A DNA stretch of 64,000 nt from assembly GCA_958296045.1 (NCBI GenBank), contig CATQHT010000003.1, positions 1,375,246 to 1,439,245 of the forward strand, read 5' to 3'. The translations under genes were made by a program, and so were the position numbers. The notes beneath the pieces were generated by a model that searched no databases, was not told the DNA's origin, and worked only from the letters and a program-made list of their open reading frames with translations. Below are positions 40,073 through 49,447 of the stretch, piece by piece (the first letter of the stretch is position 1; the number at the start of each line of letters is the position of its first letter). The stretch is from Rhodothermales bacterium. Lineage in GTDB: Bacteria > Bacteroidota > Rhodothermia > Rhodothermales > Bin80.

Positions 40073-40818
40073 CTCGCACAATCCATATCCGAAGGTCATT
40101 CCGTGCGCTGGCCCTGTCAGCGGCGGTGATCACCGTGGTGCTGGTGAGCGGCTCGCAGTGGATGCAGGATCGACACTGCACACGCTTAGAGGTCAGCGGA
40201 CACCACCAGGCGGATCTGGAATCTATCCGGGAGCTTGCCATGGTAGCCGACTCTGCTATGGAAGCCAGGATTGTCGCGGATCGTGTGCGCCGACATCCGT
40301 GGATCCGCTGGAGCAGCGCCTCATGCCTACCGAATCGGGTTCTGCACCTGCGCATAGAAGAGAGAACGCCTGTACTGTTGGTGATCGACCGCGACGGCGC
40401 TGGCTCTCACTTCTTGGATCCGGCCGGGTTTATGATGCCCGCGGCAGGTCGCAGCCGGTTTGATGTGCCGCTCTTGCGCAACTTTGATGAGGCCTACCAC
40501 CCGGTCCGACCGGTACACAGTCCGATGGTACGAGTGCTTGCGCAGGCGCTGGCCACCCTTGATTCGAATACGGAGCGACTGCTGTCTGAATTTGCCGTCA
40601 CGCCACAGGGATTAACGCTTGTTACCGTGCCGCCCCAGGACGGGATTTCGAGGCAGGTGGTGCTCGGACGCGGCGACTTTGCGCCCAGCCTGAAGCGCTT
40701 TCGCGCCTTCTGGGATCAGTCGGTTATCACGTTGCCCACCGACACCGTCGTAGCGATAGATTTGCGTTTTGAAGGACAGATTATCACCGGAGCAGACGCT
40801 TTCTTGCCAACATATTAG
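40069..40818 (+). CDS. ftsQ: Divisome protein FtsQ
   Basis: A 249-aa bitopic protein. A short basic tail is followed by one helix (about residues 12-28, ALSAAVITVVLVSGSQW), then a POTRA-like domain (LEVSGHHQADLESIRELA ... WIRWSSASCLPNRVLHLRI) and the FtsQ domain with FLDPAGFMMP. It scaffolds the divisome in the periplasm. Sequence conservation is weak but the location between murC and ftsA is standard. GTG start at 40069. Confidence 0.9.
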   Translation: MTRTIHIRRSFRALALSAAVITVVLVSGSQWMQDRHCTRLEVSGHHQADLESIRELAMVADSAMEARIVADRVRRHPWIRWSSASCLPNRVLHLRIEERTPVLLVIDRDGAGSHFLDPAGFMMPAAGRSRFDVPLLRNFDEAYHPVRPVHSPMVRVLAQALATLDSNTERLLSEFAVTPQGLTLVTVPPQDGISRQVVLGRGDFAPSLKRFRAFWDQSVITLPTDTVVAIDLRFEGQIITGADAFLPTY

Positions 40819-40826
40819 GCTGTACC

Positions 40827-42092
40827 ATGGACGAACAGATCGTGGCGGGCATAGATATCGGTACCACCAAGGTGTGTGCGGTTGTTGGCGCCACTGATAG
40901 CTTGAACCGGATCAACGTACTCGGCGTGGGGCTAGCCGAATCCCGGGGCCTGAACCGCGGCGTTGTGGTCAACATTGACCAGACGGTGAGCGCGGTCAAG
41001 GAGGCGGTCAGAGCCGCCGAACGGGCGGCTGGCGTGACCGTGGACACGGTGATTGCGGGCATCGCTGGCGACCATGTACAGAGCCGGCAGGAGCGCAGCG
41101 TGGTCACTATCGCACACCGCCATCAGATGATCAGGCGTAGCGATGTTAAGCGCCTTATCGATGACACGACGCGGGTGGCACTGCCTGCCGATCGGGAGAT
41201 ACTCCATGTCATTCCTCAGGAGTACATCGTGGACGGCCAGGACGGCGTTCTGGAGCCTGTCGGGATGAGCGGCCTAAGGCTTGAGGCCAACGTGCATGTC
41301 GTGACCGGGCTGGTGTCAGCAGCGCAGAACATTTATCGTTGCATAGAGATGGCCGGCTTCGGTGTGGACGACATTGTGCTGGAGCCGCTGGCCTCGTCTT
41401 TTGCCGTCCTAGACGAAGAGGAGAAAGAGCTTGGCGTATCATTGATCGATATCGGTGGCGGCACAACGGACGTAGCCGTCTTTGAAGAAAGCACGGTCCG
41501 CCACACGGCCGTCATCGCCGTGGCGGGCAACAGCGTTACGGATGACATTCGCAAGGGCCTGAGGGTCAAACGCTCCCACGCCGAAAATCTCAAATGTAAG
41601 TTCGGGTCAGCCCTAGTCGATGCCGTCATACCCGACGAGGTGATCCGAGTGCCTGGTATCGGCGGGCGCCCGGACAAGGAAATCAGCCGCTCAGTGCTCA
41701 GCCAGGTGATCCAGCCCCGCATGGAGGAGATCCTTGAGATTGCTCGCAATGAGATCAAGAGCAGCGGCTTCAGCGGAAGCCAGCTCGGCGCCGGCGCCGT
41801 GCTTACCGGTGGCGGATCGCTTATACCAGGTACCGCAGCTTTGGCGTCTGAAATTCTTGGCATGGAGACCCGTGTAGGCGTACCGTCGGGACTGGCTGGG
41901 GGACTGGTGGCAGAGGTGACTGATCCCAGGTTTGCCACGGGCGTAGGGCTGGTGCTCTACGGCCTGCGGCCTTCGCTCCTGGCAGACTCGCAGCTGAATG
42001 GCCGCAAGCCCGCTTTGCACAGAGACACACGCGGCTTTTCGCTCAGGCAGCGGATCGCCATGCGCATGAAGAGCTGGTTTGACGAGCTGTAA
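40827..42092 (+). CDS. ftsA: Cell division actin homologue FtsA
   Basis: A 421-aa actin-like ATPase that tethers FtsZ to the membrane. Phosphate and adenosine motifs are visible (AGIDIGTTKVCAVVG, LIDIGGGTTDVAVFE, GAVLTGGGSLIPG). The C-terminus is basic and amphipathic (LRQRIAMRMKSWFDEL), the membrane-targeting helix. It starts 8 bp after ftsQ. Confidence 0.97.
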   Translation: MDEQIVAGIDIGTTKVCAVVGATDSLNRINVLGVGLAESRGLNRGVVVNIDQTVSAVKEAVRAAERAAGVTVDTVIAGIAGDHVQSRQERSVVTIAHRHQMIRRSDVKRLIDDTTRVALPADREILHVIPQEYIVDGQDGVLEPVGMSGLRLEANVHVVTGLVSAAQNIYRCIEMAGFGVDDIVLEPLASSFAVLDEEEKELGVSLIDIGGGTTDVAVFEESTVRHTAVIAVAGNSVTDDIRKGLRVKRSHAENLKCKFGSALVDAVIPDEVIRVPGIGGRPDKEISRSVLSQVIQPRMEEILEIARNEIKSSGFSGSQLGAGAVLTGGGSLIPGTAALASEILGMETRVGVPSGLAGGLVAEVTDPRFATGVGLVLYGLRPSLLADSQLNGRKPALHRDTRGFSLRQRIAMRMKSWFDEL

Positions 42093-42142
42093 ACTGACAC
42101 CCAAACAAGCAGGAACTGCTATACTCTTCTGGAGGCATTTCT

Positions 42143-43405
42143 ATGAGTGATCAGAACAAGAATCGTTTCACGTTCGATGACGACGTCATCGGGATGGCCA
42201 AAATCATCGTCGTCGGAGTAGGCGGCGGAGGAGGCAACGCCGTCAACAACATGGTGGAACAGGGGCTGCAGAACGTTGACTTTCTGGTAATCAATACCGA
42301 TGCCCAGGCACTGCAGGCCACACAAGTCACAAATCGCATCCAGGCTGGCCGCTCGCTGACGCGAGGTCTTGGGGCCGGTGCACGCCCTGATGTAGGCACT
42401 GACGGCCTGCAGGAAAGCGCTGAAGAGGTTGCAACCATGCTGGACGGCTACGACATGTGTTTCATCACCGCAGGTATGGGTGGAGGCACGGGCACCGGCG
42501 GTGCACCTGTCGTCGCGGAGATTGCTCGCAGTCTAGACATCCTTGTGGTAGCCATTGTCACTAAGCCCTTCCTCTGTGAAGGCAGAAAACGAATGTCCAT
42601 GGCGCTTGAAGGCATCGAGGTCCTTAAGGAGCATGTGGACACCCTGATCGTGATCCCCAATGAGCGGCTACTTGACATCTCCGGTGACGCGACGCTCTTG
42701 GAGGCATTTAAGAAGGCCGACTCGGTGCTGTACGATGCTACGCGCGGCATCGCAGACCTGATCACGTGTACGGGCAACATCAACCTGGACTTCGCCGATG
42801 TTAGGACCACGATGAAGGACGGTGGCTCCGCGCTTATGGGCACCGGGGTGGCGACCGACTCGACAAACCGTGCGGAGGAGGCCGCCTTGGAGGCTATCAG
42901 CTGTCCCCTTATGGACGGCCTCTCCATCAGGGGGGCCCGCAACGTGCTAGTCAACGTCACAGCAGGCAGTAATCTCAGGATTTCCGAAGCTACTGCTGCG
43001 ACAGAGCTGGTTCGGAAGGAAGCCGGAGGGGATGTCGAGGTGATTTTTGGCACCATCATTGACTCGCGCAATGAAGGAGAGCTGCGCGTGACAGTCATCG
43101 CCACCGGCTTTACCAACGAGCATCAGGACATAGAAGGCACTGCGGTGACGGCAGCGGCGCCGACGCCGAAACCACCTCTGATCCGTTACAAGGGCGAACA
43201 GAACCTCAAGGAACTGGACACCCCAGCGTTTGAGAGGCGTGCCGCAGTCGAGCGGCGCGTTGCGCGAGCGGAGACGTCACAGAAAAAGGACGATACTCCA
43301 AAGAGCCAGCCGAGGCTACGGCGCACCGACAAGCGCGACGAGTCGCGGCGCGTCCAACCCGACGACTCGGATCGACCTACATTTCTGCGCCGCATGCTCG
43401 ACTAA
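42143..43405 (+). CDS. ftsZ: Cell division tubulin homologue FtsZ
   Basis: A 420-aa GTPase that forms the Z ring. The tubulin signature GGGTGTGGAPVVAEIA, N-terminal VVGVGGGGGNAVNNM and T7-loop NLDFADVRT are all present. After a basic, variable linker it ends with the conserved peptide DRPTFLRRMLD that binds FtsA. A ribosome binding site (GGAGG) precedes the ATG at 42143. The 50-bp gap to ftsA could hold an extra promoter. Confidence 0.98.
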   Translation: MSDQNKNRFTFDDDVIGMAKIIVVGVGGGGGNAVNNMVEQGLQNVDFLVINTDAQALQATQVTNRIQAGRSLTRGLGAGARPDVGTDGLQESAEEVATMLDGYDMCFITAGMGGGTGTGGAPVVAEIARSLDILVVAIVTKPFLCEGRKRMSMALEGIEVLKEHVDTLIVIPNERLLDISGDATLLEAFKKADSVLYDATRGIADLITCTGNINLDFADVRTTMKDGGSALMGTGVATDSTNRAEEAALEAISCPLMDGLSIRGARNVLVNVTAGSNLRISEATAATELVRKEAGGDVEVIFGTIIDSRNEGELRVTVIATGFTNEHQDIEGTAVTAAAPTPKPPLIRYKGEQNLKELDTPAFERRAAVERRVARAETSQKKDDTPKSQPRLRRTDKRDESRRVQPDDSDRPTFLRRMLD

Positions 43406-43421
43406 GCTGCTCACCGGAACC

Positions 43422-43442
43422 ATATCCCTTAACGGGGGTATC
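43422..43442 (+). terminator. Weak hairpin after ftsZ
   Basis: ATATCCC and GGGGTAT are separated by a short loop, followed by a T-containing stretch (TGTTTGT) a few bases on. It could end the dcw transcript before rpsT, but the stem is short. Confidence 0.35.
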
Positions 43443-43489
43443 AGCCTGTTTGTACGCCAAACTTTTGTCAGCAGGTATTTCAGTCAGCT

Positions 43490-43759
43490 ATGCCACAGCA
43501 CAAGTCAGCTGCAAAGCGAATACGCCAAAACGCACGCGTGCGAGCACGGAACAGGGTCCACCGGAGCCGGATGCGCACCATGGTCAAGCGTGTGCTTCAG
43601 TCGGACGCCTATGGCGAGGCGGAGTCCGCCTATCTGCGGGCGCAGTCCCTCGTGGATCGCCTAGCTGCGAAAGGCATCATTCACCGAAACAAGGCAGCGA
43701 ACTACAAGCGTCAGATGCAGCGGCGTGTCCATGCACTGCATGCACAGGAGCAGGGATAG
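43490..43759 (+). CDS. rpsT: 30S ribosomal protein S20
   Basis: An 89-aa, lysine/arginine-rich protein starting MPQHKSAAKRIRQNARVRAR, with the family's C-terminal IHRNKAANYKRQMQRRVHAL. It binds 16S rRNA in the small-subunit body. It lies alone after the dcw cluster on the same strand. Confidence 0.95.
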   Translation: MPQHKSAAKRIRQNARVRARNRVHRSRMRTMVKRVLQSDAYGEAESAYLRAQSLVDRLAAKGIIHRNKAANYKRQMQRRVHALHAQEQG

Positions 43760-43849
43760 CCGCTGGCGACCTTGGGTGGATGGCCCGGGCCGTGCGCCCG
43801 TAGCGCCTTTAGTGGTTCCCATACACCAAATACACCCCAGAGTACCAGC

Positions 43850-45439
43850 ATGAAACACCGATCCACATCCGCTTGGCTTCTCGCTACGCTTCTTTTGGCC
43901 GGGTCCGCTGGAGACCTTTGGGCGCAGGAAAAGGTGTACCGTCCCGAAGGTACGGTCTTTATTAAGCCGAAAATTGGGCTTTCCAACTACTTTGGTGACA
44001 ACGAGAGGTCGCCCACCAACTTCAATAATGACGCTTTCAGCATCGGGACGCCTATCGGGCTTGCGGCTGAGGTCGGGTATCAGCTCAGCGTGCCCTTTTC
44101 GCTCAGCTTCGCGGTCGTGTACGGCAATTATCCGGTAATCACGCAGTTCCCTCCCCCAGAGATTCGTGATGACGACATGGTGGCCGAGGACCCCTCTTCG
44201 CGCACCTCGCTGCAGGCCTTTGGCCGATACACGTTCGCGGAATCCAGGCAGCGCACGGCACCCTACATAAACTTCGGTCTTGTAGCCTCATTCGGGACAG
44301 CCAGGCAGAAAACGATGCCCTGCTGCACGACCGAGGAGAGTGCATTCGCATTTGGGCCGCTCGTGGGCGTAGGTGTTGACATTGCCATGAACGGACGCAC
44401 ATCGTTCTTCGCGGAGTTCCAAAGCGGGTTGCATTTCGGAGATGATCAGCTTGATGGCAACGCTGACAACGGCGCCGGTCCGATGGACATCCTCAGCGGA
44501 ATTGGGCTAGGGTTCAAGATCAACCTTACGTCGGCCGTCACGCCGGTAGGCGTGGCGAGTCTGACCTGTCCGACGGGCAACGTGTTGGTGGGTGAAGACG
44601 CACCATTCAGCATGGAGACCAACCCGGCTGCCACGCTGCCCGTATCGATTTTGTGGATCTTCGGCGACGGCGGCACCGCCACGGGGGGCATGGTGACGCA
44701 CGCCTTTGGCAGCGACGGCACATTTACGGTCACGGTTACCGCAACCAACGAAGCCGGTCCGGCCTCGGCCACCTGCAGCGTCACGATCGTCGAGCCGGCT
44801 CAGATCGTCACATTTGGCGCGAGTGGGACGACCGTCAGCATCTGCGACGATGATCCATCAGTCACCTTCAGCCCGAACCTGCGCGGTTCGCAGCCATTAG
44901 CCTACAATTGGGATTTCGGTGACGGCAACACGAGTGATGAGGCTATGCCGGCGCATTCCTGGGCGGAGTCTGGCACCTACACGGTGGTACTGGAGCTGAC
45001 CAATGCCGGGGGGTCAGACCGGCAGACAATCACTGTGGAAGTCACCGAGGAAGGCTGCTGGGACTGCGACATCTCGTCGATGAACTCGGTCTTCTTTGGT
45101 CGCAACTCGTCGGTATTGTCCGAAGAGGCGCGCCAGTTCCTTCTCGAGAATGTCGAGATCCTTCAGAACTGCGAGTTTGGTGTCCGCATTGAGGGCCATG
45201 CTTCGCGCGATGAGCGCCGTTCGAGTCAGCTTTCCGAGGACCGTGCGCGTGCTGTAGCCCAATTCTATATGGATCAGGGCATCGCAGAAGACCGAATGAC
45301 GCACACCGGCATGGGTACTTCGGGGCAGACCACCAAGAAGACCGGTGCCTCGCAGTTCAGGCGCGTGGACACCATTCCCGACACGGTTTCGGAGGAGGCT
45401 GAGGGCGAGAGCGAGGCCGAACCCGAAGAGGGTCAGTAG
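43850..45439 (+). CDS. OmpA-family outer membrane protein with PKD domains
   Basis: A 529-aa protein starting at ATG 43850, with a signal peptide (SAWLLATLLLAGSAGDLWAQ). Residues ~25-215 look like an outer membrane beta-barrel (alternating aromatic strands, e.g. FGRYTFAESRQ, YINFGLVASFG). Two PKD/immunoglobulin-like repeats follow (ILWIFGDGGTATGG and YNWDFGDGNTSDEA). The C-terminal OmpA domain (FFGRNSSVLSEEARQF, GVRIEGHASRDERRSSQLSEDRA) would bind peptidoglycan. A glutamate-rich tail ends the protein. It probably links the outer membrane to the wall. Confidence 0.9.
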   Translation: MKHRSTSAWLLATLLLAGSAGDLWAQEKVYRPEGTVFIKPKIGLSNYFGDNERSPTNFNNDAFSIGTPIGLAAEVGYQLSVPFSLSFAVVYGNYPVITQFPPPEIRDDDMVAEDPSSRTSLQAFGRYTFAESRQRTAPYINFGLVASFGTARQKTMPCCTTEESAFAFGPLVGVGVDIAMNGRTSFFAEFQSGLHFGDDQLDGNADNGAGPMDILSGIGLGFKINLTSAVTPVGVASLTCPTGNVLVGEDAPFSMETNPAATLPVSILWIFGDGGTATGGMVTHAFGSDGTFTVTVTATNEAGPASATCSVTIVEPAQIVTFGASGTTVSICDDDPSVTFSPNLRGSQPLAYNWDFGDGNTSDEAMPAHSWAESGTYTVVLELTNAGGSDRQTITVEVTEEGCWDCDISSMNSVFFGRNSSVLSEEARQFLLENVEILQNCEFGVRIEGHASRDERRSSQLSEDRARAVAQFYMDQGIAEDRMTHTGMGTSGQTTKKTGASQFRRVDTIPDTVSEEAEGESEAEPEEGQ

Positions 45440-45452
45440 CAGATTCAGGCGC

Positions 45453-45487
45453 GGCGTCCCGCATGTGGCTTCGCCACGCGGGGCGCC
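45453..45487 (+). terminator. Strong hairpin after the OmpA/PKD gene
   Basis: GGCGTCCCGC..GTGGC TTC GCCACGCGGGGCGCC forms a ~15-bp GC-rich stem with a TTC loop starting 14 bp after the stop codon. There is no T-tract, so it may be a Rho-independent-like pause or an mRNA-stabilising structure. Confidence 0.5.
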
Positions 45488-45581
45488 GACAGCCAACCCA
45501 TATTGGACCGTTTGGGGATGTGTTCGGGGCCTGCGGGGCCTATCCACTACGACCGCGCCGCGCCTAGCGCGCAGGAGGCTT

Positions 45582-46553
45582 ATGCCAGATCCCGGCGAAT
45601 CGCGGCGAGTGCGCACGGCGCGTGCCATCAAGGCGGAAGCCCTGCGTTTGGGATTTGAGGCGTGCGGCATCGCCCGTGCTGAGCGACTGGAAGAGGAGGA
45701 GCAGCGGCTGGAGACGTGGCTTCTGGAGGGGCGGCATGCCTCCATGTCGTACATGGAGCGTCACTTTGAGAAGCGAGTCGACCCGACGTTACTGGTACCT
45801 GGTGCGCGGTCCGTCGTCAGCGTGCTGCGCAGTTATTACCAGCCAGTCTCGGTGTCTGAGGATGAGGCGCTGGGCAGGGTGAGCCGTTATGCGTGGGGCG
45901 ACGATTATCATCGGGTACTCAAGCGGGATCTGTACGCGCTGTATCACTGGATCGACGAGCATCATGGTCCGATAGCTGGACGCGCCTTTGTGGATTCCGC
46001 GCCTGTGATGGACAAGGTATGGGCGGCGCGCAGCGGTCTGGGGTGGATTGGCAAGCACACCAACCTTATCAGCCGTCAGCTGGGGTCTTGGTTCTTTATC
46101 GGCGAGCTCATCATCGACTTGCCGTTGGCGTACGACGAGCCGGTCCGCGACTATTGCGGCAGCTGCACACGCTGCATCGATGCGTGTCCTACCGACGCCA
46201 TTTATCGTCCTTACGTGGTAGACTCCAATCGTTGTATTGCCTATTGGACTATTGAGCACCGGGGGGACACTATCCCGGAGGATCTGCAGGCCGACTTTGG
46301 CAGCTGGATTTTCGGCTGCGACATATGCCAGGAGGTTTGTCCGTGGAACAAGTTTCGTCGGGCTACGACTGAGCCTGGCTTTCTGCCGCGCCCGGGGGTG
46401 ACTGACACCCCGCTTGCGCGATGGGCGGAGCTGGACCTGAAGGCTTACAGGAAGCGGTCCAAGGGAAGTGCCCTTCGGCGTGCCCGTTTTGAGGGGCTCC
46501 AGCGCAACGTGCGTGTGGCGCGCGGCAACCGTACAGAGCAGGAACCGAATTAG
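45582..46553 (+). CDS. queG: Epoxyqueuosine reductase
   Basis: A 323-aa cobalamin-dependent Fe-S enzyme for the last step of queuosine synthesis in tRNA. The ATG at 45582 has a good ribosome site (GGAGG) and gives the normal start; the longer frame from 45345 overlaps the OmpA gene. A DUF1730 N-terminal region (SYMERHFEKRVDPTLLVPGA) precedes two 4Fe-4S clusters (CGSCTRCIDACPTDAI and CDICQEVCPWN). Confidence 0.95.
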   Translation: MPDPGESRRVRTARAIKAEALRLGFEACGIARAERLEEEEQRLETWLLEGRHASMSYMERHFEKRVDPTLLVPGARSVVSVLRSYYQPVSVSEDEALGRVSRYAWGDDYHRVLKRDLYALYHWIDEHHGPIAGRAFVDSAPVMDKVWAARSGLGWIGKHTNLISRQLGSWFFIGELIIDLPLAYDEPVRDYCGSCTRCIDACPTDAIYRPYVVDSNRCIAYWTIEHRGDTIPEDLQADFGSWIFGCDICQEVCPWNKFRRATTEPGFLPRPGVTDTPLARWAELDLKAYRKRSKGSALRRARFEGLQRNVRVARGNRTEQEPN

Positions 46554-46703
46554 GTCGATTCGCTCCGCTCCGACGCAGCCCGCCTTCCCCCTAAGAATGA
46601 CTCATTTCCGATGAAATCACGGGCTCCCTCTCCACATTTGTTCCGGGAACCTGTCGAGTCGCCTTGAGCTCCAAGTGTCAGACCAGTGCCGTGCGCGGGA
46701 TGA

Positions 46704-46711
46704 CTGGGCAG
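46704..46711 (+). repeat. Target-site duplication of the IS66 element, left copy
   Basis: CTGGGCAG, repeated at 49739-49746 immediately outside the other end of the element. Eight bp is the standard IS66 duplication length. Confidence 0.92.
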
Positions 46712-47111
46712 GTAACCGTCCCGTAGAGAGCATTTAAGCCGGGAGGTTTGCCCTGCATATATTTTGGTGCGGTCTTCTATGGCTATGCGGTAGCCTCGGC
46801 TTCGGGCAGGTTGAGGTATCCTCAACTCGGCAGCGCAGCCATGATTGGTAGCTCTGACAGGTATCGCTATTCGCCGATGTTCTTTGGGAGTCTGGTTGCG
46901 GGTGCGGGTGATCTTCTATTGAGGGCGCACCTAGTCAATGATCGAGCGGCTATGTGGCTGCAGTGCGGACTGGGATTGAAGTGCTGTTTTGGCATGTAGG
47001 CGGCGTAGTCACGCAGGTATAGCCGCGTATGCAAGGGCGGATCGTAGGTGCAGTATTACGTACGGATGGAGGTAGCAGAGTATGGTTCATGGTCTTGCTC
47101 CGCGCATCCTT

Positions 47112-48746
47112 CTATGGAGGTGCCGGGGGATGGAGTGGCTGCCACTGGTGAGGTAGTAGCAGGTGGATCTTTTTGGCTGGATGTCCCGCAGCAATGCGTG
47201 GCAGCACATCTTCGAGCCATTTTACGGGATTAACGCCATGCAACCGGCACGTTGCCAGGAGCGTGTAGAAGGTGGCCATCTGCTTGGCTGCGTGGTGGGA
47301 TCCGCAGAAGAGGTAGTTTTTGCGGCCGATCGCAACCGTGCGCATGGCCCTTTCGACGGCGTTGGTATCAATTTCCACGCGTCCGTCGTCGATGTATCGG
47401 CACAGCCGGTCCCACCGCGCCAGCGTGTAGTGCTTGGCCTTGCCCAGTAATCCCTTTGGGAGCGTATTCTGCTGCTGGAGCCACGATTTAAGGTGGCGCA
47501 ATACGGGTTTGGCCTTTTGCTGCCGCGCGATGCGTCGTTGTTCTGCAGAGGCATGGTTCTCGCGCAGCTGCGCTTCTATCCGGTAGAGCTTTCCTATTTC
47601 CTTCAGCACGAAGGCAGCTCTGTCGGGATCGGTACGGAGGGCTTGGTAAAATTTGCGTCGCGTATGGGCCCAGCAGTTGGCCAGTATGATGCCGACATCC
47701 CGAATGAAGGTCTCGTAGGCGACATATCCGTCGGTATGCAGCACGCCCTGGAACCCATGCAGGAATCCTCGTGGCACCTTGCTTCCGCGTCCAGGTGCGT
47801 ATTGGTAGACCAGCAGCTTCTGTTTAGGGCAATGGTAGACCCAGAAGTATCCGCGATGAGTGGACCCTTTCTTCTTGCGATCCTGCACGCGGATCGTGGT
47901 CTCGTCCACCTGCAGGTATCCGCTCTTGCGTACCTGATCGGCCACGGCAAGCGCGAGCTGTTCCAGGTCAAAGCCTACCTTATCCATCCAGTTTCCCATG
48001 GTGGACGATGGGATCTTATAGCCCGAGCCGCGCTCTATTATCTTGGCTAGGCGGTAAAGCGGTAGACCATCCTCGACTTTGGACGTAACAAGGTGCGCCA
48101 GCAACGATTCATGTACTCGCCCGCTGGGAATAGTGCGCGCAGGGAGTGGAGCGATACGCAGCCCCTTCGAAGGATCGGTGCTATGCGCAAATACGCGGCG
48201 CCTATAGTGGATCTCCTTCAGGTACCCTGGCACCCACGCTACCACCTTGGTACTCTCAATTCGAATCGGTTTCCAGCCTTCCAGGTCCCCTTCGGGGTTA
48301 AGAAAGATCTCTTCACTTGGCAGGTCGTCTGGCAGTTTGCTACGCTGCCCTTGGCGCCGCGTCTTGGGTTTGGCGTTCGCGCGATGGTCCTTAGTCGGTG
48401 TGCCCTGTACACCCGGACGCGAGGCCGACGTATCTGCGGTCGCTGACGGTGGCGGCTTCTGATCCGCTGTCGCGCGGATGTCGTCGCTCACAGGCGCCTT
48501 TAAGCGCTCGCTTGTGCTGCCGAAGAGCTTTTGGGAGAGCTCACTGAGCTGGTCATTGAGCTTGGCCATATCCTCGGCCAGACCTGCGCGCGTTGCCTCC
48601 AACCGCCGCCGTTGCGTACGCTCCTCGCTATGCAGGCGCCGCCAATGGTCACGCTCCGAACGAAGTCGCTCGACCACCGCGCAATGGTCCGGCTCGAGCC
48701 TCGCGCAACGCGGACAGGGGTGCTCCTGGGCAGGGATACTTGGCAC
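47112..48746 (-). CDS. tnpC: IS66 family transposase TnpC
   Basis: A 544-aa DDE transposase. An N-terminal leucine-zipper-like region and a zinc-finger segment (CPRCARLEPDHC at residues ~11-22) precede the catalytic core: YLQVDETTIRVQD (first Asp), VLHTDGYVAYE (second Asp), and VEIDTNAVERAMRTVAIGRKNYLF (Glu). The C-terminal IS66_C region (MATFYTLLATCRLHGVNPVKWLEDVL) is complete. It starts 55 bp after tnpB. Confidence 0.96.
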   Translation of the reverse strand: MPSIPAQEHPCPRCARLEPDHCAVVERLRSERDHWRRLHSEERTQRRRLEATRAGLAEDMAKLNDQLSELSQKLFGSTSERLKAPVSDDIRATADQKPPPSATADTSASRPGVQGTPTKDHRANAKPKTRRQGQRSKLPDDLPSEEIFLNPEGDLEGWKPIRIESTKVVAWVPGYLKEIHYRRRVFAHSTDPSKGLRIAPLPARTIPSGRVHESLLAHLVTSKVEDGLPLYRLAKIIERGSGYKIPSSTMGNWMDKVGFDLEQLALAVADQVRKSGYLQVDETTIRVQDRKKKGSTHRGYFWVYHCPKQKLLVYQYAPGRGSKVPRGFLHGFQGVLHTDGYVAYETFIRDVGIILANCWAHTRRKFYQALRTDPDRAAFVLKEIGKLYRIEAQLRENHASAEQRRIARQQKAKPVLRHLKSWLQQQNTLPKGLLGKAKHYTLARWDRLCRYIDDGRVEIDTNAVERAMRTVAIGRKNYLFCGSHHAAKQMATFYTLLATCRLHGVNPVKWLEDVLPRIAAGHPAKKIHLLLPHQWQPLHPPAPP

Positions 48747-48801
48747 GCCCTATTAACTCACGGCATTTGCAAGTAGTTTCGAGAATTTTATGTGAAGATA
48801 G

Positions 48802-49140
48802 TTATGAATCGGAACCCCGAAACCGGCGTCGATAGCGTACCGTCGAAAGCTGCACCCCGTCCAAGGGCATCATGAGCTCCGTCCATAAAGGCGTCGCGGT
48901 CTCTAGAAGCTCAAACGTCCGCGACTCGAGGCGCTTGTAGTACAAAACCCAGCCGCTGCGGTCCCAAACCAGAAATGTGATATATGTCCGACGGCGGTTG
49001 ATGAAAACGAACACATCGCCCAAGAAAGGATCACGCTTCATGCCCGAGCGCACCAGACCGCACAACCCGTCAAAGCCCTTGCGCATGTCCGTAGGCTCCC
49101 GGTAACAATGAAACACGTGCGACGGCCCCAATGCTAACAT
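48802..49140 (-). CDS. tnpB: IS66 accessory protein TnpB
   Basis: A 112-aa IS66 Orf2 protein with the family core YREPTDMRKGFDGLCGLV, DVFVFINRRRTYITFLVWDRSGWVLYYKRLE. Required with TnpA for transposition of IS66 elements, mechanism unknown. Its start overlaps the tnpA end by 7 bp. It is unrelated to the RNA-guided nuclease of the same name at 18.4 kb. Confidence 0.95.
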   Translation of the reverse strand: MLALGPSHVFHCYREPTDMRKGFDGLCGLVRSGMKRDPFLGDVFVFINRRRTYITFLVWDRSGWVLYYKRLESRTFELLETATPLWTELMMPLDGVQLSTVRYRRRFRGSDS

Positions 49141-49447
49141 GACTGGCTCCGCTCACGCTGTAACGCCGATCCGAGAAAGTCCGCCAATACGGGCGTGTAC
49201 CCGCGCAGACGCGCGCCGCCTGGAAACTCGACCTTTATCAACGCCGGCTCATGTACCTCCAGTGACGATACCTCCACCAAGGCGCCCGAAGCCCGAGACA
49301 CAGATGCCGCGTACTTCTTGCGCCAGTAGTAAAAACCACGCTCCGACAAGCCGTGCCCAAGGCACAACGCCTTCAGACTCTGCGCACCACCAAAAAACGC
49401 GCCACCAGCGGAAACATGTCCTCCGAACTACGACGTAACGATGCCAT
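49134..49447 (-). CDS. tnpA: IS66 accessory protein TnpA, frame change at a slippery site
   Basis: ATG at 49447 opens MASLRRSSEDMFPLVARF, then the frame meets a stop nine codons later. The downstream frame, open to 49134 (GAQSLKALCLGHGLSERGFYYWRKKYA), holds the rest of the family protein. The switch occurs at TTTTTTG (minus strand, 49397-49391), a canonical -1 slippery heptamer; re-reading one base gives a gapless match to the degenerate copy at 62.8 kb. Either a one-base deletion or programmed -1 frameshifting. Full product ~104 aa. Confidence 0.75.

Noticed and set aside
46748..46999. 83-aa ORF in the left non-coding part of IS66
   Set aside because: It is not part of the known IS66 gene set and has no recognisable features; possible passenger but unsupported.
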